Assembly (NCBI GenBank): GCA_964550895.1
Contig: CAZKAP010000012.1
Coordinates: 4,149 to 68,148 of the forward strand
Direction: 5' to 3'
DNA: 64,000 nucleotides
Origin: CAZKAP01 sp964550895
Lineage (GTDB): Bacteria > Bacteroidota > Bacteroidia > Flavobacteriales > Flavobacteriaceae
The translations under genes and the position numbers were made by a program. How positions within the stretch are numbered: the stretch's first letter is position 1; each line of letters opens with the position of its first letter. Under the pieces are notes generated by a model that had not been told where the DNA came from, made no database searches, and saw only the letters and a list, made by a program, of their open reading frames with translations. This document shows, one piece after another, positions 1 through 8,854 of the stretch.

Positions 1-575
1 TCACTGGCCAGTATGGAAGGCTTGCCGTTGATGAGTACCTGGACCCCGGAACTTCCCCGCAGCGAGATCTGTCCTTCGATATTCACATTGACCGACGGAA
101 CATTGTTCAGCACTTCCAGGGCACTCGCACCCGTATTGCTCAGGTCTTTTCCTACGTTGAACACCCTTTTGTCCAGTTTGAACTCGGTCTGCGAAGCCTC
201 GCCCTGGACGACCACCTCCTCCAGCTGTTCCGCATCCACTTCCAGTTCGATAACGCCCAGATCAATCTCCCGGCCCTCGGCATAGGGTCGCGGCACTCTG
301 GCATCCCTGTATCCGATCAGACTTACCCGGATGTAGTAGTTTTCGGCCTTCAGGACGATGGAAAACGTGCCGTCTTCCCCGGTAGTAGTGCCCGTAATCG
401 GCAGATCGCTGGATGCATCGAAAATGGCGACCGTAGCGTATACGGCCGGAAAACCGGTTCCCTTTTCAACTACCTTGCCGGTCAGTGTGATGCCTTCGGA
501 TCCGCTTTGTGCTCTCAGGAGTAGTGCGCCGCAGCTTGCGAAGAACAAAAGACTGAAAAGAAAGGTTCGAACCAT
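1..575 (-). CDS. TonB-dependent outer-membrane receptor, N-terminal part (cut by window edge)
   Basis: I translated this strand by hand; 191 codons are visible and the gene runs off the left edge. It starts at the ATG whose complement is at 573-575, followed by a hydrophobic signal peptide ending near an Ala-Gln (about residue 23). Residues ~28-100 form a carboxypeptidase-regulatory-like beta-sandwich, with the typical 'SLIGYRDARV' strand. Then comes an 'EEVVVQGE' TonB-box-like stretch, and a plug-domain start with 'NNVPSVNV', 'ISLRGSSGVQVLING' and 'KPSILAS'. This is the arrangement of the outer membrane beta-barrel family (CarboxypepD_reg-like plus TonB plug), which imports an unknown substrate with TonB energy. 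The barrel is outside the window, so the ligand cannot be guessed. It is divergent from the sensor kinase at 768. Confidence 0.85.
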   Translation of the reverse strand, partial: MVRTFLFSLLFFASCGALLLRAQSGSEGITLTGKVVEKGTGFPAVYATVAIFDASSDLPITGTTTGEDGTFSIVLKAENYYIRVSLIGYRDARVPRPYAEGREIDLGVIELEVDAEQLEEVVVQGEASQTEFKLDKRVFNVGKDLSNTGASALEVLNNVPSVNVNIEGQISLRGSSGVQVLINGKPSILAS

Positions 576-592
576 GATTACCCATTTGCCAA

Positions 593-623
593 CAAAATTG
601 ACCTCAATTGTTTAACCCTACAA
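593..623 (-). promoter_or_regulatory. Bacteroidota-type promoter of the TonB receptor gene
   Basis: Read on the minus strand there is TTTG, whose TTG complements 621-623, then 20 bases, then CAATTTTG (complement of 593-600). This is a 7/8 match to the Bacteroidota -7 element TAnnTTTG with correct spacing. It lies 18 bases before the ATG of the receptor gene. Assignment is by consensus only. Confidence 0.45.
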
Positions 624-767
624 AGACATTCCTTAAACAACAGACTTTTTCCCTTGTTTGTAACCGGCTGCCGCAATGGAGATAAATACGTAGTTTACAG
701 ACCCAAAACTGCCGTTCGGGAATCGGATTTCCCCGGCATCCGGTCAAATCATAGCTTTGTTCATTAC

Positions 768-1781
768 ATGAAGCGCATTCCTCTCATCAATTACCGGGAA
801 CTGGTCTTTCAGCTGGTGTTGCACCTGCTGGTGATGTGGTTTTTCCTATACGACTACAGGACCCAGGGACCGTCCTGGGATCGCTTGCCCTTTTTCCTGA
901 CCGACGCTGCTGTGGCCCTGGCCACCATGTATATACTGATGCCGCGATTCCTGTATGCGAAAAAATACGCGATTTTCATCGGGGGTTTCCTGATCCTGCT
1001 GTCGGGAAGCATCATGATGGAAGAATGGGTGCTGGAACCGATCATTTATCCCAATTCGAGGCGGGCCGAACAATTTCCCGGTGTATTTATCACCCTGCTC
1101 GGACAATTACCGGTGATCACCATACTGGCCGGGGGGAAATTCGGTTGGGATGCCTTCAGGAAGCAGCAGGAAATCGACGACCTTCAAATCAGCGTGCAGG
1201 AAAGCGAGCTGCAGTTCCTCCGTTCTCAGATTCATCCGCACTTTTTATTCAACAATCTCAATAACCTATACTCCTATTCCCTGGAAAACTCACCCAAGAC
1301 TCCTGAGATCATACTGGAACTCAGCGGCGTACTTCGGTATATGCTGTACGAAAGCAAGGAGCGTTTCGTACCCCTGGAGAAAGAGCTCAAGCAGTTGGAA
1401 AACTTCATCCGCCTGTACAAGATGCAGATCGAACAGCGGGGCAATGTCAATTTCAGGGTAGGGGAGTATACGAGTGGATACAAGATCGCCCCCCTGATCC
1501 TGGTGGTGTTCATTGAGAATGCATTCAAACACAGCCAGTCGGGACAGTCCTCGGACATCGAGATCGATATCGAGGTGAAGTTCCACAATTCCACACTTAC
1601 CTTTGAGTGCCGGAACAACTTTGCCCGATCCGAAGTGCGAAACAGCGAGGCCCAGGGAATTGGGCTGGCCAATGTGCGGAAGCGACTCAAATTGTTGTAT
1701 CCCCAGAAGCACCGCCTGAAGATTAAAAAGGAAGATCCTACCTTTATCGTTAAACTCGATTTACTCCTTGAGCGATCTTAA
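768..1781 (+). CDS. LytS/YehU-type sensor histidine kinase
   Basis: Membrane sensor kinase of the His_kinase (PF06580) type. I chose the ATG at 768 because the protein then begins 'MKRIPLINYREL', followed by three to four hydrophobic segments in residues ~12-130. An ORF beginning at 654 adds 38 residues with no membrane or domain character. The phosphoacceptor block reads 'QIHPHFLFNN' (His158 in PHF), the N-box is 'VFIENAFKHS', and the C-terminal G-box is 'GIGLANVRKRL'. The length of 337 residues is usual for the family. It overlaps the LytTR regulator by 14 bases, so the two are certainly cotranscribed. The signal sensed is unknown; the short transmembrane region has no extracellular domain. 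Confidence 0.93.
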   Translation: MKRIPLINYRELVFQLVLHLLVMWFFLYDYRTQGPSWDRLPFFLTDAAVALATMYILMPRFLYAKKYAIFIGGFLILLSGSIMMEEWVLEPIIYPNSRRAEQFPGVFITLLGQLPVITILAGGKFGWDAFRKQQEIDDLQISVQESELQFLRSQIHPHFLFNNLNNLYSYSLENSPKTPEIILELSGVLRYMLYESKERFVPLEKELKQLENFIRLYKMQIEQRGNVNFRVGEYTSGYKIAPLILVVFIENAFKHSQSGQSSDIEIDIEVKFHNSTLTFECRNNFARSEVRNSEAQGIGLANVRKRLKLLYPQKHRLKIKKEDPTFIVKLDLLLERS

Positions 1782-2490
1782 AGCGATACGATGCATCGTG
1801 GTGGAGGATCAGCCGCCCGCCCAGCGTATCCTGAAAAAATTTATTCAGGATGTGGAGGTACTGGTACTCGAGGGCGTCTTTTCGGACGGCATCAAGGCCA
1901 TGGATTACCTCAAGGATCACGAGGTCGACCTCATGTTTCTGGATATTCATCTTCCGAAAATCAACGGTATTGACTTCCTCAAGAGCCTGCCCAAGGCCCC
2001 TCCGGTGATCCTGACCACCGCCTATTCGGATTACGCACTCGAGGGTTACGACCTGAATGTGGTGGATTACCTGCTCAAACCCTTCTCGTTTCAGCGGTTC
2101 TTGCAGGCCGTCAATAAGCTGCCAGCCCGAAATTCAGAAGGGCCCGGTGTGCGGAAAATCCGGGGTGCGGGCGAGGAAAAAGAACTCTATATCAAATCGG
2201 GTCACGAATATGTGCGCGTACATCTGGACGACATCGTGTACATTTCCTCGGATACCGACTATACCGAGATTCATCTCAGTAGCCGGAAGGTGCTATCGGG
2301 TGAATCCCTCAAGTATTGGATGGAACAATTCGAAGGGCCCCAGTTTCTGCAGGTTCACCGCTCTTACATCATCAACTGCAACAAGGTTCAGAGCCTGAGC
2401 GCCAATCAGGTACGCATGACTGATGATTCAAAAATACCGATCGGTAGAACGTACAAGGAGGAAGTTGTCAGGGTCCTATTGGAGCGCTAG
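1768..2490 (+). CDS. LytTR-family response regulator
   Basis: Two-domain response regulator of 240 residues. Residues ~5-120 are a receiver domain with the acidic pair Glu13/Asp14, phosphoacceptor Asp59 in 'MFLDIHLP', and the 'YLLKPF' lysine. Residues ~140-238 are a LytTR DNA-binding domain with 'YIKSGHEYVRV', 'FLQVHRSYIIN' and the terminal 'IPIGRTYKEEV'. The first usable start in frame is a TTG at 1768, which overlaps the 3' end of the kinase gene and implies translational coupling. Partner kinase is the gene just upstream. The regulon cannot be read from this window, although the TonB receptor gene is divergent to the pair. Confidence 0.94.
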   Translation: MSDLKAIRCIVVEDQPPAQRILKKFIQDVEVLVLEGVFSDGIKAMDYLKDHEVDLMFLDIHLPKINGIDFLKSLPKAPPVILTTAYSDYALEGYDLNVVDYLLKPFSFQRFLQAVNKLPARNSEGPGVRKIRGAGEEKELYIKSGHEYVRVHLDDIVYISSDTDYTEIHLSSRKVLSGESLKYWMEQFEGPQFLQVHRSYIINCNKVQSLSANQVRMTDDSKIPIGRTYKEEVVRVLLER

Positions 2491-2628
2491 GAACCGGAGG
2501 CCGCTCGCGGAATCCATAGATGCTTCCGTCACTAGCGATAAGGCCCCTACGCACTTGAAGTTCCTGAGCCATCCCCATCAGGAACACGCCCAATAAGTGG
2601 TTATCCCTCTGTTGTTCCCCTTGAATAC

Positions 2629-4668
2629 CTATTCCAACCCGGGTAATTCCACCTCTTCCCCCCAAATGTATTTCAGGAACCACTGCCAGTTGTGCCAGGT
2701 GGCGGCAAGACGTTCTTTGGGTTTATTGATTCCGTGTCCGAAGCCTTTATAAATGTAGAGTTCGCTCTCTACACCTACATCCTGCAGCCCCTGATACAAT
2801 TCATAGGCATTGGGAACAGGCACCCGCTTATCGAATTCTCCGTGCTGAATCAGGGTCGGCGTCTGGGCCTGGTTGATGCGGGTCATGGGCGAAGTCAATG
2901 CATAGATCTCCGGGTCGGACCAGGGAGTGGCCTTCAGGTATTGTCGGGTGAAGGGGTGTATATCGGTGTTGACATAATAGGTTGTCCAGTTGGAAATACC
3001 GGCTCCCACAGATACGGCCCGGAAGACATCCGAATGGGTGGTGAGGAAGGCCGAGATGTATCCCCCCTGACTCCAGCCCATACAACCGACCTTATCGGCA
3101 TCCACCATTCCCTGATCGACTAGATATTCTACACCGGAAAGGACATCCCAGGCATCCCCCACGCCGAGGTTGCGCACATTCAGGGAACGAAACTCCTCTC
3201 CATAACCGGCCGAGCCCCGGTAATTCGGCATCAGGACCAGGGCGCCCTTATTGAGCCATTGCAGCATCGGGTATACGTAGGCATCGGTGGGCCGGGGCAC
3301 TGAAATGCCGGTGGGTCCTCCGTGTATGATCACCAGCAGCGGATACTTCTTTTCGGGATCGTAGTCCTGGGGCTTACTCAAAACCCCTTCGATACGGGTT
3401 CCGTCTTTGCTCTGCCAGCAGATCACGTCGCTGTCCGCGTAGGCCCAATCTTCGATCTGAGTCGTGAAATCGGTCAGCTTTTTCGGCTTGCGAAGACGGG
3501 AGTCGCTGAGGTAAACCTCAGGTAGGCCATCGTTCTCCTGTATGATGTAGGCCATCCGCTTTCCGTCCCGGCTGTACGTGGCATCCAGTATCCGCCTGTG
3601 GTCGTTGTGAATGGGGGTGACCCTGCCGTCGGCAGGATTAACGCGAAAGGCCATTCGGTGGGTTTTCTGCCATCCCAGTGCGTATAATCCATCCGGGGAC
3701 CAGCTTGTGAAGCTGAGGTTTTCGTCGAATTCAGCCGCCAGTTCCACAGGCTCTCCTCCACGGGCACTTACCCGAAAATACCGGTCGTTTTTATAGAAAC
3801 TCGAGCTGCTGTCGGCCACCGTTGAGCCGAAAAGGATTTCGTCACCGGATGGGGACCATTCCAGTAGCCCGTCTGAGGTGGGATTTGTAACGACCGGAGT
3901 CAACTTGTCCGATTCCGGTTCGTAAAGCGAAATGTCCGACTTCAGGAAGGAAAGCAACAGGGAATTGGGCTGGTGTTCCAGGGCGATTCGTTTGCCGTCC
4001 GGCGACCAGCGAAAGGTGTTGATGTAGAAGTCCAGGCTGTCCAGAAGGGCCCTGGGCTCCGCCGAGGCCTTGAAGGCCGAGTCGTTGAGTTGGGAGGGGA
4101 GGAGCATTCGTCCCAATGAGTTGGGCTCAAAATCGAGCAGCATCAGCTTGTGGTGGGTAAGCTCGCTATCGTCCGCGGCAAACTTGCCGTAGAGCTCCTC
4201 CCGCTTCTTGAGCCGCTCCGACTGCTCCTCGTTTTGCAGGAAAGCGATCTGCCGGCCGTCCGGCGACCATTCGAAGCGGGTGACCCCGGCCGGGCAATGG
4301 GTTAGGGGAAGCGCCTCACCGCCCTGTGCCGAGAGTACATAAATCTGTGTCTGGTCTCCCCGATCAGAAAGGAAGGCAATCCATTCCCCGTCGGGTGACC
4401 ACTTGGGTCCGGTGCTGCTTCCGGAGGGGTTGTGGGTGAGCGGAAAGGGTGACCGACCGTTCCGGGATAGCCAGAGTTCGGTATCGTAACGGTTTTCCTT
4501 CCAGTCGGCACTCCTTACCGTCATGACGACCTGTTGTCCGTCCGGGGATATGACGGCGTCGTTTACCCGGTTCAGTGAAATCACTTCTTCGAAAGAGGGG
4601 TTATCCTGTGCGCTGAGCAGGCATGGGATCAGGCAGGCCGCCAGTAGGAGGCAGTAGGGTGCTCTCAT
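2629..4668 (-). CDS. S9 family prolyl oligopeptidase-type serine peptidase
   Basis: Exported serine peptidase of 679 residues, similar in plan to acylaminoacyl-peptidase/DPP4-like enzymes. A signal peptide ends around 'LLSAQ' (residue ~20). Residues ~30-400 hold WD40/PD40-type beta-propeller repeats, each with a 'WSPDG' motif (for example 'PKWSPDGEWIAFLSD'). The C-terminal alpha/beta hydrolase domain (~430-670) has the nucleophile Ser533 in 'GWSQGG', Asp613 in 'HGEFDKRVP' and His645 in 'GFGHGINKP'. The triad is complete. It probably cleaves short peptides in the periplasm. It stands alone on this strand, divergent from the lipoprotein gene at 4764. Confidence 0.93.
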   Translation of the reverse strand: MRAPYCLLLAACLIPCLLSAQDNPSFEEVISLNRVNDAVISPDGQQVVMTVRSADWKENRYDTELWLSRNGRSPFPLTHNPSGSSTGPKWSPDGEWIAFLSDRGDQTQIYVLSAQGGEALPLTHCPAGVTRFEWSPDGRQIAFLQNEEQSERLKKREELYGKFAADDSELTHHKLMLLDFEPNSLGRMLLPSQLNDSAFKASAEPRALLDSLDFYINTFRWSPDGKRIALEHQPNSLLLSFLKSDISLYEPESDKLTPVVTNPTSDGLLEWSPSGDEILFGSTVADSSSSFYKNDRYFRVSARGGEPVELAAEFDENLSFTSWSPDGLYALGWQKTHRMAFRVNPADGRVTPIHNDHRRILDATYSRDGKRMAYIIQENDGLPEVYLSDSRLRKPKKLTDFTTQIEDWAYADSDVICWQSKDGTRIEGVLSKPQDYDPEKKYPLLVIIHGGPTGISVPRPTDAYVYPMLQWLNKGALVLMPNYRGSAGYGEEFRSLNVRNLGVGDAWDVLSGVEYLVDQGMVDADKVGCMGWSQGGYISAFLTTHSDVFRAVSVGAGISNWTTYYVNTDIHPFTRQYLKATPWSDPEIYALTSPMTRINQAQTPTLIQHGEFDKRVPVPNAYELYQGLQDVGVESELYIYKGFGHGINKPKERLAATWHNWQWFLKYIWGEEVELPGLE

Positions 4669-4763
4669 GGGATCAGGTTATTATTCTACAGTTAAATTAC
4701 TAAATCTAACAGGCATGCGGGAGGCTTTGCGTTTTTAGGATGAAAGTTCTACCTTGTTCTGGG

Positions 4764-5204
4764 ATGGTATTTGAGAAATCCGTGTATCGCTACTTTATTC
4801 CTGTTCTTGCCGCTTTTATTCTGCTGCATTCCTGTACGACGGATGGTGAGGAACAGGCCTTATTTCCTGATACCTATGTGCTTATCTCTATGGAAATGCC
4901 TTTTACAGGAGAGGTAATTACAGGTAACAATATGGAGTGGCAGGAACGAATCGAACTGAATGCCGACGGGAGTTTTACAAAGTTTACCGTGCAGGAAGGT
5001 GAAGCCGTAATCGGGGAGGGTATCTATACCATTACCGGGGACTTCGGGGCAGAGCTCCTGACCTTGAACTATACCAGTGAGGATCCCTTTATCATCAACT
5101 GTGGACGCCTGAAGGAGGAGACCTATACCTTCGATCGCGACCTGATTCGCAACACCGCCATTGCCTGTGATGCGCCCCTGCTTACCTATCGTCTGAGGCC
5201 TTAA
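4764..5204 (+). CDS. Small secreted lipoprotein, unknown function
   Basis: A 146-residue protein from the ATG at 4764. An ATG at 4740 is also in frame, but it would place the lipidation cysteine at residue 32 rather than 24. The signal peptide ends in a lipobox-like 'LLHSC', so the mature protein is probably an outer-membrane-anchored lipoprotein. The mature part is rich in beta-strand patterns ('IELNADGSFTKF', 'GIYTITGDFGAELLTLNY') and resembles the lipocalin-like or META-like small barrels common in Bacteroidota. I do not recognise a precise family. Its stop overlaps the stop of the convergent dehydrogenase gene by four bases. Confidence 0.7.
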   Translation: MVFEKSVYRYFIPVLAAFILLHSCTTDGEEQALFPDTYVLISMEMPFTGEVITGNNMEWQERIELNADGSFTKFTVQEGEAVIGEGIYTITGDFGAELLTLNYTSEDPFIINCGRLKEETYTFDRDLIRNTAIACDAPLLTYRLRP

Positions 5205-6142
5205 TTGGCAGGGGCAATGAGCCCGGAAATCATTTGCCTGGCGGTTTCCTCCAGGCCGTATTGGGGCCTCCAGCCCCAGTGCTCACGGGCTTCCCTGTCG
5301 GCCACGCTATTGGGCCAGGTATCCGCGATCTCCTGACGGAAGTCGGGTGCGTAGGAGACCCGGAAGTCCGGGAATTCCCTCCGAATTTCAGTGGCCAGGG
5401 ATTCCGGGGTACAACTGAACCCCTGCAGATTATAGGATATAAACGGGAGTTCTTCGTCCAGCCGGGCATCCATCAGTGCGATGGTTCCTTCTATGGCGTC
5501 ATCCATGTACATCATCGGCAGGCAGGTGTCCTTCCTGAGGTAGCATTCATAGGGCAGGCCGCGGGTGGCGTGCACGAACATGTCGATGGAATAATCGGTG
5601 GTCCCTCCTCCCGGTGCAGCCTTCCAGCTGATCAGGCCCGGGTAACGAACGCTGCGGACGTCGACCCCGAATTTTTTCCGGTAGTATGCGCACCAACGCT
5701 CCCCGGCCAGCTTGCTGATTCCGTAAACGGTGGTGGGGTCCATGATGGTATCCTGCGGGGTATCTTCCCTTCTGCTGCCGGGGCCGAAAACGGCTATACT
5801 CGATGGCCAGAACAGTCTGAACCCCAGAGATGCGGCCAGTTCCAGTCCGATCAACAGGCTTTTCATGTTGATTTCCCAGGCGAGTTGCGGTAGCTGTTCG
5901 CCCTTAGCACTCAACAGGGCCGCCATAAGATAGACCTCCCTGATGCCGCCGGACTCGATAACCTTTTCGACCGCCGTGCGGTCGGTCGCATCCAGCCTTC
6001 GAAACGGGCCGTTCTGCAGTTCCTCCTTAACCGGTTGTATATCTGCACCTATCACCTCTCCGTCCCCGTAAAGCTGCCTCAGCCTGAGGGTAAGTTCGGT
6101 TCCGATCTGTCCGTTACATCCGATGATGAGTACGCGCGCCAT
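5201..6142 (-). CDS. L-threonine 3-dehydrogenase, SDR/epimerase type
   Basis: NAD-dependent short-chain/epimerase-family enzyme of 313 residues that oxidises L-threonine to 2-amino-3-oxobutyrate, the first step of threonine conversion to glycine. The ATG at 6142 gives a Rossmann start 'MARVLIIGCNGQIGTEL'; a longer frame to 6184 is unlikely. The SDR catalytic pair is in 'VYGISKLAGE' (YxxxK). The stretch with 'VRYPGLISWK' and 'PGGGTTDYSIDMF' is highly characteristic of the SDR-type threonine dehydrogenases found in Flavobacteria, as opposed to the zinc-dependent Tdh of E. coli. The partner 2-amino-3-ketobutyrate CoA ligase is not in the window. Confidence 0.88.
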   Translation of the reverse strand: MARVLIIGCNGQIGTELTLRLRQLYGDGEVIGADIQPVKEELQNGPFRRLDATDRTAVEKVIESGGIREVYLMAALLSAKGEQLPQLAWEINMKSLLIGLELAASLGFRLFWPSSIAVFGPGSRREDTPQDTIMDPTTVYGISKLAGERWCAYYRKKFGVDVRSVRYPGLISWKAAPGGGTTDYSIDMFVHATRGLPYECYLRKDTCLPMMYMDDAIEGTIALMDARLDEELPFISYNLQGFSCTPESLATEIRREFPDFRVSYAPDFRQEIADTWPNSVADREAREHWGWRPQYGLEETARQMISGLIAPAN

Positions 6143-6181
6143 GTCTAAGAGGCAATGGTTTATCAGGAATAATTCGTCTTG

Positions 6182-6189
6182 CAAAGATA
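6182..6189 (-). promoter_or_regulatory. -7 element of the threonine dehydrogenase gene
   Basis: The minus strand reads TATCTTTG, a full match to TAnnTTTG, 40 bases before the ATG at 6142. No good TTG is seen at the -33 distance, so confidence is limited. Confidence 0.35.
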
Positions 6190-6205
6190 GCGTAACTTAG
6201 CCAGT

Positions 6206-6715
6206 ATGATTCGACCCATAACATGGGCCATCGGCCTGGTTTTTCTATTGCTTTCCTGCGGCCGGGAAGAGTCGACTACCGCTGAGGACTCTCAGTCGGA
6301 ATCCGACCAGGAAGCCTCTACCGCCTACTGGAGCCGGCCCCGGAAGATACCGTTAAGTGAAGATGCCAGTCGGATAACGAATAATTGGGAGGGCTTTATG
6401 GAATTCGAGCGGAGTTTCGACCTACTGACACGCGCAAGCAGTGAGGAGGAAATGAAGTTGGCGGTAAATGACTTGCTGGAAAAGGAGACCAATATGGCCA
6501 GCAAGGGCTATCCCGAAGCATTCGACCGGACGTCGGTAAAAAGCAGACAGAAAGTCCTGCGAACCATGCTCATCAAACTGAAATGGGAACTCAGCAACCG
6601 GGATTCCATCACGCGAACCGTAGATGAACTGTCGGGCTCGTACAATGCCATGCGGGCCCAGATGAACCAGATTCTCAGCAATAAACTCGACACCCTGCAA
6701 CTCTTAGAACAATGA
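6206..6715 (+). CDS. Small lipoprotein, helical, unknown function
   Basis: A 169-residue protein with a signal peptide ending in 'FLLLSCGRE', a clear lipobox, followed by an acidic Ser/Glu-rich linker (residues ~21-40) that fits surface-exposed lipoproteins of Bacteroidota. The rest is predicted mostly helical from its heptad-like hydrophobic spacing ('KVLRTMLIKLKWEL', 'NQILSNKLDTLQLLEQ'). No family is recognised. The stop overlaps the start of the SnoaL-like gene by four bases (ATGA), so the two are translated together and may act on the same target in the periplasm or outer membrane. Confidence 0.75.
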   Translation: MIRPITWAIGLVFLLLSCGREESTTAEDSQSESDQEASTAYWSRPRKIPLSEDASRITNNWEGFMEFERSFDLLTRASSEEEMKLAVNDLLEKETNMASKGYPEAFDRTSVKSRQKVLRTMLIKLKWELSNRDSITRTVDELSGSYNAMRAQMNQILSNKLDTLQLLEQ

Positions 6716-7224
6716 GAACCGCATTCACTTTTCTCGTGTTGTTGATTATGGTCCAGCCCTGGTGTATTCGTGCACAGGAGGAAGACAGGGCCGGAGTCGG
6801 TGAGGTCCTGGATCAATGGCACGGGGCAGCTGCGCGGGCAGACTTCGATGCGTACTTTGGGCTGATGGCGAAGGAATCCGTATTCCTGGGTACCGATGCT
6901 TCCGAATACTGGGACTACGACTCCTTTAGGTCCTTCAGTAAGCCGTATTTCGACCGCGGGAGCGCGTGGGAATTTACGCCGCTCGAACGGCATATCTACT
7001 TCGGTGCCGAACCCGATCTGGCCTGGTTTGACGAACTGCTAGAGACGCAGATGGGCCTGTGCAGGGGTTCCGGAGTACTGCGGAAGGGCCCGTCCGGCTG
7101 GAAAATATACCAGTACGTTTTATCCATAGCCGTTCCCAATGAGCAGGTCGATGCGCTCCTCCAATTAAAAGCGGAACACGACCGGGTGTTCGTTCGTGAG
7201 ATCAGGTCGGGGAAGAAGCAGTAG
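6712..7224 (+). CDS. SnoaL-like / NTF2-fold secreted protein
   Basis: A 170-residue exported protein with a signal peptide ending at 'IRAQ' (about residue 21). The mature part has the NTF2/SnoaL pattern seen in DUF4440 proteins: an amphipathic first helix 'VGEVLDQWHGAAARADFDAYFGLM', then 'VFLGTDASEYWDYDSF' and a terminal 'GWKIYQYVLSIAVPN'. This family often carries a small-molecule pocket, but the ligand and reaction are unknown here. It overlaps the preceding lipoprotein gene by four bases. It is convergent with the TPR gene, with only three bases between their stops. Confidence 0.78.
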   Translation: MRTAFTFLVLLIMVQPWCIRAQEEDRAGVGEVLDQWHGAAARADFDAYFGLMAKESVFLGTDASEYWDYDSFRSFSKPYFDRGSAWEFTPLERHIYFGAEPDLAWFDELLETQMGLCRGSGVLRKGPSGWKIYQYVLSIAVPNEQVDALLQLKAEHDRVFVREIRSGKKQ

Positions 7225-7227
7225 GCC

Positions 7228-7935
7228 CTATTCCTTTGGGGCAGAACCTTCGGCCGTGCCGTTCTTTCTCTTTTGGAGTGCCTCCTTGGTGATCTGGGCC
7301 AGATAGAAGTTAGGGGCCTGCTGAAGCGCCTGGTCCACCAGGGCTATGGCATCGTCTACCTTGCTCTGATCCATATTCAGTATGTGCAGGCCTTTGAGAA
7401 AGGTGAAGGCCGCCTTCATGGGAACTTCGTAAGGTTGCTGGCGTTCGAAGAACTGCTGCTTCATTTCATCCGTGGCGTTGGCCAGTCCGTAATCAATATT
7501 ATCGATGGCCCCTGAGTTGCCCGTTTGGATTTTTAGGTTGGCCAGTTCATAGGCCAGGTATGGGTTGGGATCGCGCTTGTACAGGATTTCGAACTGCTGA
7601 ATGGCGGGCTCCAGCTGGTTCAGCGTCTTCAGCGATATTCCCTTTACCCGGACGGCCAGATCGGAATCGGCCACATTTCGTTCCGTGCCTATGGTTTCCA
7701 GGGCCTGATTGGGCTGATTGTTTTGCAGATAGAAATACGCGATGGTGTCCAGGCGACTCTGGGATGGATTCAGTACCTGAAGGTGAGTCAGTGCGCTGAT
7801 TACTCCGTTAACATCTCCCTGGGCTCTCATCTGGGCGTAGTACTTCTGGAAGTGCTTTACGAGCACAGACTCCGTCTGGGCGTAAGCCGACGTCATGATC
7901 AGTGCGGTGAGGGAAAAGAAAACAAGCTTTTTCAT
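7228..7935 (-). CDS. Exported TPR-repeat protein
   Basis: A 235-residue protein with a signal peptide ending at 'SAYAQ' (residue ~20). The remainder is a tetratricopeptide-like array: repeated pairs of helices of about 34 residues, with patterns such as 'AIQQFEILYKRDPNPYLAYELANL' and 'AIALVDQALQQAPNFYLAQ'. The C-terminus is short and charged. TPR proteins are scaffolds; partners cannot be deduced from the neighbours, which are unrelated. The start has a consensus -7 element 17 bases upstream. Confidence 0.82.
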   Translation of the reverse strand: MKKLVFFSLTALIMTSAYAQTESVLVKHFQKYYAQMRAQGDVNGVISALTHLQVLNPSQSRLDTIAYFYLQNNQPNQALETIGTERNVADSDLAVRVKGISLKTLNQLEPAIQQFEILYKRDPNPYLAYELANLKIQTGNSGAIDNIDYGLANATDEMKQQFFERQQPYEVPMKAAFTFLKGLHILNMDQSKVDDAIALVDQALQQAPNFYLAQITKEALQKRKNGTAEGSAPKE

Positions 7936-7951
7936 CCTAAAAAATTTTCGG

Positions 7952-7959
7952 CAAATCTA
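7952..7959 (-). promoter_or_regulatory. -7 element of the TPR gene
   Basis: The minus strand reads TAGATTTG, a full match to TAnnTTTG, ending 17 bases before the ATG at 7935. This gives a short leader. No matching TTG is seen at the expected upstream distance. Confidence 0.4.
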
Positions 7960-8013
7960 CATATTTTAAGACAGCGCTGCTTAAAAAAGTGCCTGTTTTC
8001 AGGACTTTACGGG

Positions 8014-8829
8014 TTAAATGGGATGGGTGTAAGAAAAGCCCTTTTCCAACAGGAAGGTACTATGGACAATCCTGGCGGGTTCACCCGGGTTCATCTCGAA
8101 TTCAGGGGGTGGCAGCCCGCGTTTCCGGGCCTCTCTGGTGTAGTATTCGCTGCGGGAGGGATGTTCGGGATAAACGGCATGTATGCACTCACCCGGGTAT
8201 CCCCTGGAGAGGATCTCGATGAGTATGGCGATACAGTCCTCCCTGTGGACCAAATTCACCGGATCCCGTCCTCCCGGCAGACCCACCCGGCCGGAAAGTG
8301 AATGTACGGGGTGTCTGTCCGGTCCAATCAGTCCCCCCGGTCGGAGTACGGTAGTCTCCGGTCTGCAGGAGCGAATCCACTGCTCTGCACGGTACAATTC
8401 CTCGCCCCCGGGACTGTCGGGTTTCGGGGTCGTTTGCTCATCCACTTCACCCTGGTTCCTTCCGAATACGGAGGTACTGCTGACGAAAATCATCCGGATA
8501 CCCGCATAGGGTTGCAGGTATTGGATGAATGTCTTGATTTTCCTGAGGAAGCTGCCGGACGGCGACTTCCGGAGTCCCGGCGGTACGTTGAGTATGCAGG
8601 TCGCGGTCCGGTCCCATACTTCGGACAGGGAGGGCTCGTCGACAACCCGATCCGTTTCGAGTCTCAACTGCCGCACCGGCAGCTCCCGACCAGCGAGTTC
8701 TGCCTGTTTATCCGGGCAGGTGGTGGTGCCCCATACCTCGTATCCCCGCTGCCGGAGGGCCAGGGCAAGCGGCAGGCCCAGCCAGCCCAGGCCAACAATT
8801 CCTACTGTGGGTTTTGGGTTCAATTCCAT
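8014..8829 (-). CDS. SDR-family NAD(P)-dependent protein (YeeZ-like)
   Basis: A 271-residue Rossmann-fold protein, starting at the ATG at 8829 with 'MELNPKPTVGIVGLGWLGLP'. The GxGxxG nucleotide-binding loop is intact near residue 12. Later signatures are 'MIFVSSTSVFGRNQGEVDE', 'ELYRAEQWIRS', 'VLRPGGLIGPDRHPV' and 'VNLVHREDCIAI', which fit the extended epimerase-like group that includes E. coli YeeZ. The classical YxxxK pair is replaced by 'LYRAEQW', so it may not be a standard dehydrogenase. The gene begins 25 bases after the stop of the M28 peptidase gene and is likely cotranscribed with it. Confidence 0.82.
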   Translation of the reverse strand: MELNPKPTVGIVGLGWLGLPLALALRQRGYEVWGTTTCPDKQAELAGRELPVRQLRLETDRVVDEPSLSEVWDRTATCILNVPPGLRKSPSGSFLRKIKTFIQYLQPYAGIRMIFVSSTSVFGRNQGEVDEQTTPKPDSPGGEELYRAEQWIRSCRPETTVLRPGGLIGPDRHPVHSLSGRVGLPGGRDPVNLVHREDCIAILIEILSRGYPGECIHAVYPEHPSRSEYYTREARKRGLPPPEFEMNPGEPARIVHSTFLLEKGFSYTHPI

Positions 8830-8854
8830 GGATTTTTCTGGCCACACCCTATCC

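Noticed and set aside
2468..2683. Possible small ORF in the gap between the LytTR gene and the S9 peptidase gene
   Set aside because: Part of the translation looks protein-like, but it overlaps the 3' ends of both neighbours and has no clear start or family.
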